Assembly: GCF_023856365.1 (NCBI RefSeq)
Contig: NW_026042850.1
Coordinates: 1-64,000, forward strand
From: Brienomyrus brachyistius
Lineage: Eukaryota; Chordata; Actinopteri; Osteoglossiformes; Mormyridae
Direction: 5' to 3'
Length of the DNA: 64,000 bases
Made by a program: the position numbers and the translations under genes. The notes beneath the pieces were generated by a model, which was not told where the DNA came from, searched no databases, and worked only from the letters and a program-made list of their open reading frames with translations. Shown one piece after another: positions 55,858 through 64,000 of the stretch. The stretch's first letter is position 1, and the number at the start of each line of letters is the position of its first letter.

Positions 55858-58800
55858 TTAATTCTCTAATATGCTAATATGCTAATATGCTAATATGCTA
55901 ACATGCTATGCTAATATGCTAATATGCTAATATGCTAATATGCTATGCTAATATGCTAATATACTAATATGCTAATATGCTATGCTAATATGCTAATATG
56001 CTAATACGCTAACACGCTATGCTAATATGCTAATATGACTAATATGCTAATATGCTATGCTAATATGCTAATATGCTAATATGCTAATACGCTAACACGC
56101 TATGCTAATATGCTAATATGCTATGCTAATATGCTAATATGCTATATGCTATGCTAATATGTTAATACGCTAACACGCTATGCTAATATGTTAATATGCT
56201 AATATGCTATGCTAATATGCTAATATGCTATGCTAATATGCTAATATGCTAATATGCTAATATGCTATGCTAATATGCTAATATGCTATGCTAATATGCT
56301 AATATGCTAATATGCTAATATGCTATGTTAATATGCTAAATATGGTAATATACTAATATGCTATGCTAATATGCTAATATGCTAATACGCTAACACGCTA
56401 TGCTAATATGCTAATATGCTAATATGCTATGCTAATATGCTAATATGCTAATATGCTATGCTAATATACTAATATGCTAATATGCTAATATGCTATGCTA
56501 ATATGCTAATATGCTAATATGCTAATATGCTATGCTAATATGCTAATATGCTATACGCTAACACGCTATGCTAATATGCTAATATGCTAATATGCTAATA
56601 TGCTAATATGCTATGCTAATATGCTAATATGCTAATATGCTAATATGCTAATATGCTAATATGCTAATATGCTAATATGCTATGCTAATATGCTAATATG
56701 CTAATATGCTAACACGCTATGCTAATATGCTAATATGCTAATATGCTAATATGCTAATATGCTAATACGCTAATATGCTAACACGCTATGCTAATATGCT
56801 AATATGCTAATATGCTAATATGCTGTGCTAATATGCTAATATGCTAATACGCTAACACGCTATGCTAATATGCTATGCTAATATGCTAATATGCTAATAT
56901 ACTATGCTAATATGCTAATATGCTAATATGCTATGCTAATATGCTAATATGCTAATATGCTATGCTAATATGCTAATATGCTAATACGCTAACACGCTAT
57001 GCTAATATGCTAATATGCTAATATGCTTAATATGTCTAATATGCTATGCTAATATGCTATGCTAATATGCTAATATGCTAATATGCTAATATGCTATGCT
57101 AATATCGTTAATATGCTAATATGCTATGCTAATATGCTAATATGCTAATATACTATGCTAATATGCTAATATGCTAATATGCTAATATGCTATGCTAATA
57201 TGCTAATATGCTAATATGCTAATATGCTATGCTAATATGCTATGGTAATATGCTAATATGCTAATACGCTAACACGCTATGCTAATATGCTATGCTAATA
57301 TGCTATGCTAATATGCTAATATGCTAATATGCTAATATACTATGCTAATATGCTAATATGCTAATTTGCTAATATGCTATTCTAATATGCTAATATGCTA
57401 ATATGCTATGCTAATATGCTAATATGCTAATACGTTAACACGCTATGCTAATATGCTTATATGCTAATATGCTAATATGTTATGCTAATATGCTATGCTA
57501 ATATGCTAATATGCTAATATGCTATACTAATATGCTAATATGCTAATACGCTAACACGTTATACTATGCTAATATGCTAATATGCTAATATGCTAATATG
57601 CTATGTTAATATGCTAATATGCTAATATGCTAATATGCTATGCTAATATGCTAATATGCTAATACGCTAACACGCTGCTAATATGCTAATATGCTAATAT
57701 GCTAATATGCTATGCTAATATGCTAATATGCTAATATGCTATGCTAATATGCTAATATGCTAATATGCTATGCTAATATGCTAATATGCTAATATGCTAA
57801 TATGCTAATATGCTATGCTAATATGCTAATATGCTAATATGCTAACACGCTATGCTAATATGCTATGCTAATATGCTAATATGCTTAAATGCTATGCTAA
57901 TATGCTAACATGCTAATATGCTAACATGCTAATATGCTAATATGCTAATTTGCTAATATGCTAATATGCTATGCTAATATGCTAATATGCTAATATGCTA
58001 ATATGCTAATATGCTATGCTAATATGCTAATATGCTAATATGCTAATATGCTAATATGCTATGCTAATATGCTAATATGCTAATATGCTAATATGCTATG
58101 CTAATATGCTAATATATTAATATGCTAATATGCTAATATGCTAATATGCTATGCTAATATGCTATGCTAAAACGCTAATATGCTAATATACTAATATGCT
58201 AATATGCTAATACGCTAATATGCTAACACGCTATGCTAATATGCTAATATGCTAATATGCTAATATGCTATGCTAATATGCTAATATGCTAATGCGCTAA
58301 CACGCTATGCTAATATGCTAATATGCTAATATGCTAATATGCTATGCTAATATGCTAATATGCTAATATGCTAATATGCTAATATGCTATGCTAATATGC
58401 TAATACGCTAATATGCTAACATGCTATGCTAATATGCTAATATGCTAATATGCTATGCTAATATGCTAATATGCTAATATGCTAACACGCTATGCAAATA
58501 TGCTAATATGCTAATATGCTATGCTAATATGCTAATATGTTAATATGCTAATATGTTAATATGCTAATATACTATGCTAATATGCTAATATGCTAATATG
58601 CTATGCTAATATGCTAATATGCTAATATGCTAATATGCTAATATGCTATGCTAATACGCTAATATGCTAACACGTTATGCTAATATGCTAATATGCTAAT
58701 ATGCTATGCTAATATGCTAATATGCTATGCTAATATGCTAATATGCTAATATGCTAATATGCTAACACGATATGCTAATATGCTAATATGCTAATATGCT

Positions 58801-59428
58801 AATATGCTAACACGCTATGCTAATATGCTAATATGCTAATATGCTAATATGTTAAGCTAATATGCTAATATGCTAATATGCTAATATGCTATGCTAATTT
58901 GCTAATATGTTAATATGCTAATGCGCTAATATGCTAACACGCTATGCTAATATGCTAATATGCTAATATGCTAATATGCTAATACGCTAATATGCTAACA
59001 CGCTATGCTAATATGCTAATATGCTAATATGCTAATATGCTAATATGCTATGCTAATTTGCTAATATGCTAATGTGCTAATATGTTAATATGCTAACACG
59101 CTATGCTAATATGCTAATATGCTAATACGCTAATATGCTAACACGCTATGCTAATATGCTAATATGCTAATATGCTAATATGCTATGCTAATTTGCTAAT
59201 ATGCTAATGTGCTAATATGTTAATATGCTAACACGCTATGCTAATATGCTAATATGCTAATATGCTATGCTAATATGCTAATATGTTAATATGCTAATAT
59301 GCTAATATGCTATGCTAATATGCTAATATGCTAATATACTAATATGCTATGCTAATATGCTAATATGTTAATATGCTAATATGCTATGCTAATATATTAA
59401 TATGCTAATATGCTAATATGCTAATATG
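55858..59428 (+). repeat. Longer unit (3571 bp) of the compact series
   Basis: Delimited by TTAATTCTC at 55858 and 59429. TATTCTAATATG is at 57379 (2679 bp after the previous unit's TATTCTAATATAA) and ACACGTTATAC at 57559. Unlike the two preceding units it retains the GCTTAAATGC block (57884) and the following CTATGCAAAT, ACACGATATG and TAATGCGC words, which makes it about 0.8-0.9 kb longer. It therefore resembles the fuller beta monomer. Its TATTCTAATATAATATG word has lost the internal TAATA. Confidence 0.72.
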
Positions 59429-59599
59429 TTAATTCTCTAATATGCTAATATGCTAATATGCTAATATGCTAACATGCTATGCTAATATGCTAATATGCTA
59501 ATATGCTAATATGCTAATATGCTATGCTAATATGCTAATATACTAATATGCTAATATGCTATGCTAATATGCTAATATGCTAATACGCTAACACGCTAT

Positions 59600-62090
59600 G
59601 CTAATATGCTAATATGCTAATATGCTAATATGCTAATATGCTATGCTAATATGCTAATATGCTAATATGCTATGCTAATATGCTAATATGCTAATATGCT
59701 AATATGCTATGCTAATATGCTAATATGCTAATATGCTAACACGCTATGCTAATATGCTATGCTAATATGCTAATATGCTTAAATGCTATGCTAATATGCT
59801 AACATGCTAATATGCTAACATGCTAATATGCTAATATGCTAATTTGCTAATATGCTAATATGCTATGCTAATATGCTAATATGCTAATATGCTAATATGC
59901 TAATATGCTATGCTAATATGCTAATATGCTAATATGCTAATATGCTAATATGCTATGCTAATATGCTAATATGCTAATATGCTAATATGCTATGCTAATA
60001 TGCTAATATATTAATATGCTAATATGCTAATATGCTAATATGCTATGCTAATATGCTAATATGTTAATATGTTAATATGCTAATATGCTAATATGCTAAT
60101 ACGCTAATATGCTAACACGCTATGCTAATATGCTAATATGCTAATATGCTAATATGCTATGCTAATATGCTAATATGCTAATACGCTAACACGCTATGCT
60201 AATATGCTAATATGCTAATATGCTAATATGCTATGCTAATATGCTAATATGCTAATATGCTAATATGCTATGCTAATATGCTAATACGCTAATATGCTAA
60301 CATGCTATGCTAATATGCTAATATGCTAATATGCTATGCTAATATGCTAATATGCTAATACGCTAACACGCTATGCAAATATGCTAATATGCTAATATGC
60401 TATGCTAATATGCTAATATGCTAATATGCTAATATGCTAATATACTATGCTAATATATTAATATGCTAATATGCTAATATGCTAATATGCTAATATGCTA
60501 TGCTAATATGCTAATATGCTAACACGTTATGCTAATATGCTAATATGCTAATATGCTATGCTAATATGCTAATATGCTATGCTAATATGCTAATATGCTA
60601 ATATGCTAATATGCTAACACGATATGCTATGCTAATATGCTAATATGCTAATATGCTAACACGCTATGCTAATATGCTAATATGCTAATATGCTAATATG
60701 TTAATAAGCTAATATGCTAATATGCTAATATGCTAATATGCTATGCTAATTTGCTAATATGTTAATATGCTAATGCGCTAATATGCTAACACGCTATGCT
60801 AATATGCTAATATGCTAATATGCTAATATGCTAATATGCTAATATGCTAACACGATATGCTATGCTAATATGCTAATATGCTAATATGCTAACACGCTAT
60901 GCTAATATGCTAATATGCTAATATGCTAATATGTTAATAAGCTAATATGCTAATATGCTAATATGCTAATATGCTATGCTAATTTGCTAATATGTTAATA
61001 TGCTAATGCGCTAATATGCTAACACGCTATGCTAATATGCTAATATGCTAATATGCTAATATGCTAATATGCTAATATGCTATGCTAATATGCTAATATG
61101 CTAATACGCTAATATGCTAACACGCTATGCTAATATGCTAATATGCTAATATGCTAATATGCTATGCTATGCTAATTTGCTAATATGCTAATGTGCTAAT
61201 ATGTTAATATGCTAACACGCTATGCTAATATGCTAATATGCTAATACGCTAATATGCTAACACGCTATGCTAATATGCTAATATGCTAATATGCCATGCT
61301 AATTTGCTAATATGCTAATGTGCTAATATGTTAATATGCTAACACGCTATGCTAATATGCTAATATGCTAATATACTAATATGCTAATATGCTATGCTAA
61401 TATGCTAATATGTTAATATGCTAATATGTTAATATGCTAATATGCTAATATGCTATGCTAATATGCTAATATGCTAATATGCTAATATGCTATGCTAATT
61501 TGCTAATATGCTAATGTGCTAATATGTTAATATGCTAACACGCTATGCTAATATGCTAATATGCTAATATGCTAATATGCTATGCTAATATGCTAATATG
61601 TTAATATGCTAATATGCTAATATGCTATGCTAATATGCTAATATGTTAATATGCTAATATGCTATGCTAATATGCTAATATGTTAATATGCTAATATGCT
61701 ATGCTAATATGTTAATATGCTAATATGCTAATATGCTAATATGTTAATTCTCTAATATGCTAATATGCTAATATGCTAATATGCTAACATGCTATGCTAA
61801 TATGCTAATATGCTAATATGCTAATATGCTATGCTAATATGCTAATATACTAATATGCTAATATGCTATGCTAATATGCTAATATGCTAATACGCTAACA
61901 CGCTATGCTAATATGCTAATATGCTAATATGCTAATATGCTATGCTAATATGCTAATATGCTAATACGCTAACACGCTATGCTAATATGCTAATATGCTA
62001 TGCTAATATGCTAATATGCTAATATGCTATGCTAATATGTTAATACGCTAACACGCTATGCTAATATGCTAATATGCTAATATGCTATGC
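59600..62090 (+). repeat. Copy of the 48.45-50.75 kb region (lag 11,154-11,387 bp)
   Basis: Landmarks match the beta monomer copy 2 and its downstream flank: GCTTAAATGC 48624 to 59778 (11154 bp), CTATGCAAAT 49217 to 60371 (11154), TTAATAAG 49547 to 60701 (11154), GCCATGC 49906 to 61293 (11387), TTAATTCTC 50394 to 61744 (11350). The jump of 233 bp is a local duplication in this copy, and the drop of 37 bp is a local duplication in the other copy. The left edge near 59.6 kb is approximate; the right edge is where the sequence switches to another source at about 62.09 kb. Confidence 0.82.
60617..61082 (+). repeat. 233-bp tandem duplication
   Basis: Three distinctive words recur at exactly 233 bp: AACACGATATGC (60617 and 60850), TTAATAAGC (60701 and 60934) and TAATGCGC (60771 and 61004). 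The two copies look identical by eye. The parallel region at 49.4-49.7 kb has each word once, and the lag between the regions changes from 11154 to 11387 across it, a difference of 233. It is probably one of the most recent events in the window. Confidence 0.88.
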
Positions 62091-64000
62091 TAATATGGTA
62101 ATATGCTAATATGCTATGCTAATATACTAATATGTTAATATGCTAATATGCTAATATGCTATGCTAATATGCTAATATGTTAATATGCTAATATGCTATG
62201 CTAATATGCTAATATGCTAATATGCTAATATGCTATGCTAATATGTTAATATGCTAATATGCTAATATGCTAATATGCTATGCTAATATGCTAATATGTT
62301 AATATGCTAATACGCTAACACGCTATGCTAATATGCTAATATACTAATATGCTAATATGCTATGCTAATATGCTATGCTAATATGCTATGCTAATATGCT
62401 ATGTTAATATGCTAATATGTTAATATGCTAATATGCTAATATGCTAATATACTATGCTAATATGCTAATATGCTAATATGCTAATATGCTATGCTAATAT
62501 GCTAATATGCTATGCTAATATGCTAATATGCTAATACGTTAACACGCTATGCTAATATGCTAATATGCTAATATGCTAATATGTTATGCTAATATGCTAT
62601 GCTAATATGTTAATATGCTAATATGCTAATATGCTAATATGCTATGCTAATATGCTAATATGCTAATATGCTAATATGCTAACACCTTATACTATGCTAA
62701 TATGCTAATATGCTAATATGCTAATATGCTATGTTAATATGCTAATATGCTAATATGCTAATATGCTATGCTATGCTAATATGCTAATATGCTAATACGC
62801 TAACACGCTATGCTAATATGCTAATATGCTAATATGCTAATATACTATGCTAATATGCTAATATGCTAATATGCTAATATGCTATGCTAATATGCTAATA
62901 TGCTAATATGCTATGCTAATATGCTAATATGCTAATATGCTAATATGCTATGCTAATATGCTATGCTAATATGCTAATATGCTAATATGCTAACACGCTA
63001 TGCTAATATGCTAATATGCTAATATGCTAATATGCTATGCTAATATGCTAATATGCTAATACGCTAACACGCTATGCTAATATGCTATGCTAATATGCTA
63101 ATATGCTAATATGCTAATATGTTAATATGCTATGCTAATATGCTAATATGCTAATTTGCTAATATGCTATGCTAATATGCTAATATGCTAATACGCTAAC
63201 ACGCTATGCTAATATGCTAATATGCTAATATGCTAATATGCTATGCTAATATGCTAATATGCTAATATGCTAATATGCTAATATGCTATGCTAATTTGCT
63301 AATATGCTAATATGCTAATATGCTAATATGCTAATATGCTATGCTAATATGCTAATATGCTAATATGCTAACACGCTATGCTAATATGCTAATATGCTAA
63401 TATGCTAATATGCTATGCTAATATGCTAATATACTATGCTAATATGCTAATATGTTAATATGCTAATATGATAATATGCTAATATGCTAATATGCTAATA
63501 TGCTAATATGCTAATATGCTAATACGTTAACACGCTATGCTAATATGCTAATATGCTATGCTAATATGCTAATATGCTAATATGCTAATATGCTAATATG
63601 CTAATATACTATGCTAATATGTTAATATGCTAATATGCTAATATGCTAATATGCTAATATGCTAATACGCTAATATGCTAACACGCTATGCTAATATGCT
63701 AATATGCTAATATGCTAATATGCTATGCTAATATGCTAATATGCTAATATGCTAATATGCTAATATATTAATACGCTAACACGCTATGCTAATATGCTAA
63801 TATGCTAATATACTAATATGCTATGCTAATATGCTAATATGTTAATATGCTAATATGCTAATATGTTAATATGCTAATATGCTATGCTAATATGCTAATA
63901 TGCTAATACGTTAATATGCTAACATGCTATGCTAATATGCTAATATGCTAATATGCTACGCTAATATGCTAATATGCTAATACGCTAACACGCTATGCTA
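62091..64000 (+). repeat. Copy of the 45.4-47.3 kb region (monomer alpha; lag about 16.66 kb)
   Basis: From GGTAATATG at 62097 the sequence follows monomer alpha: GGTAATATG 45431 to 62097 (16666 bp), ACCTTATAC 46025 to 62683 (16658), ACGTTAATATGCTAACATG 47225 to 63910 (16685). Relative to alpha copy 1 the lag is about 22.4 kb (ACCTTATAC 40270 to 62683; GATAATAT 41072 to 63470). It is free of the irregular words that fill 46191-46760, which makes it a good reference for that stretch. The window ends inside this copy. Confidence 0.82.

Larger units (their letters stand above)
1..64000. repeat. Satellite DNA array of GCTAATAT (8 bp) and GCTAT (5 bp) units spanning the whole window
   Basis: Every stretch I read is composed of the 8-bp unit GCTAATAT and the 5-bp unit GCTAT, with point variants such as GTTAATAT, ACTAATAT, GCTAATAC, GCTAACAC, GCTAATTT, GCAAATAT and GGTAATAT. 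The 5-bp unit is the 8-bp unit lacking three bases. Typical blocks hold three, four or five 8-mers plus one 5-mer (29, 37 or 45 bp). At a mean unit near 7.3 bp there are roughly 8,700 units (estimate, not a count). Both ends of the window lie inside the array, so its true length is unknown. No gene is present: on the + strand each ATG of the basic repeat reads Met-Leu-Ile-Cys then TAA, and on the - strand each unit contains TAG. I recognise no named satellite family. A eukaryotic heterochromatic origin is inferred from size and hierarchy. Confidence 0.98.

Noticed and set aside
1..64000. Possible open reading frames or small peptides in any frame
   Set aside because: The basic repeat carries TAA on the + strand and TAG on the - strand in nearly every unit, and all frames cycle through them. 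Any open stretch is a short accident of variant units, with no codon bias, start context or conservation to support a gene.
1..64000. CRISPR array
   Set aside because: The tandem units are 5 and 8 bp with no constant repeat of 24-40 bp separated by unique spacers. Blocks of 29-45 bp contain only the same repeat words, so there is nothing spacer-like and no cas gene.
1..64000. TATA boxes, bacterial -10 elements or replication origins suggested by TAATAT words
   Set aside because: These words are part of the repeat unit and occur thousands of times, so they carry no positional information. No paired element, initiator or unique flank distinguishes any one of them.
1..64000. Known satellites or centromere signals (alpha satellite, CENP-B box, telomeric repeat)
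   Set aside because: There is no 171-bp monomer, no TTCG....CGGG motif and no TTAGGG-like G run; GG occurs only in rare GGTAAT variants. I also could not match the 8/5-bp grammar to any satellite family I know, so no family or species name is given.
1..64000. Hairpins or cruciforms from the repeat
   Set aside because: GCTAATATGC and its complement GCATATTAGC are not the same word, and the + strand lacks ATTAGC. No long inverted repeat exists; all repeats I traced are direct and in the same orientation.
1..64000. Whole array as an assembly or simulation artefact
   Set aside because: Nested landmarks with drifting lags, position-specific local duplications and shared rare variants look like natural satellite evolution. 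Only 46191-46760 and a few isolated words suggest errors. Exact copy numbers remain unverified without reads.

Overview
The whole 64 kb window is one uninterrupted satellite DNA array. I found no gene, RNA gene, transposon, CRISPR array or unique sequence in it. The array is built from two short words: an 8-bp unit GCTAATAT (A) and a 5-bp unit GCTAT (B), which equals A with three bases removed. Usually three to five A units are followed by one B, giving blocks of 29, 37 or 45 bp. Estimated GC is about 27%. A homogeneous array of this size with multi-kilobase higher-order repeats (HORs) points to a eukaryotic genome, probably heterochromatin (centromeric, pericentromeric or sex-chromosome), assembled from long reads. 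I do not recognise the satellite and cannot name the species.

The array is organised in nested levels, shown by rare variant words used as landmarks. Level 1 is the A/B units. Level 2 is the 29/37/45-bp blocks. Level 3 is a CpG-bearing module (GCTAATAC-GCTAACAC-GCTAT) recurring about every 150 bp by hand count. Level 4 is kilobase-scale repeats (about 2.75, 2.97, 5.72 and 6.0-6.27 kb). Level 5 is a 16.2 kb unit.

Layout: 1-16206 is the first 16.2 kb HOR copy and 16207-31761 the second (about 15.56 kb, because the first has an extra 651-bp duplication). Each consists of about 3.5 kb plus two tandem 6.0-6.27 kb subunits. A third, more diverged copy starts at 31762 and follows the HOR to about 36.0 kb, with a 267-bp deletion near 35.74 kb. 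The array then drops back to a 2.8-3.0 kb periodicity. From 38934 to about 50.4 kb it is a dimer of two unlike monomers (2754 and 2968 bp), present twice with a 5722-bp period. From 50.4 to 59.4 kb there are compact 2.7-2.8 kb units and one longer unit. From about 59.6 to 64.0 kb the array is a mosaic copy of two separate parts of the 45-51 kb region, ending inside the repeat.

Three observations stand out. First, the basic unit read as ATGCTAAT is one base from the POU-domain octamer ATGCAAAT, and exact ATGCAAAT runs sit at a fixed place in the HOR, so the array could act as a very large decoy for octamer or homeodomain factors (inference). Second, both unit lengths are 2 modulo 3 and almost every unit carries a stop on each strand, so the array is effectively closed to translation. 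Third, 46191-46760 is full of irregular indels absent from two sister copies, which suggests a local consensus error.
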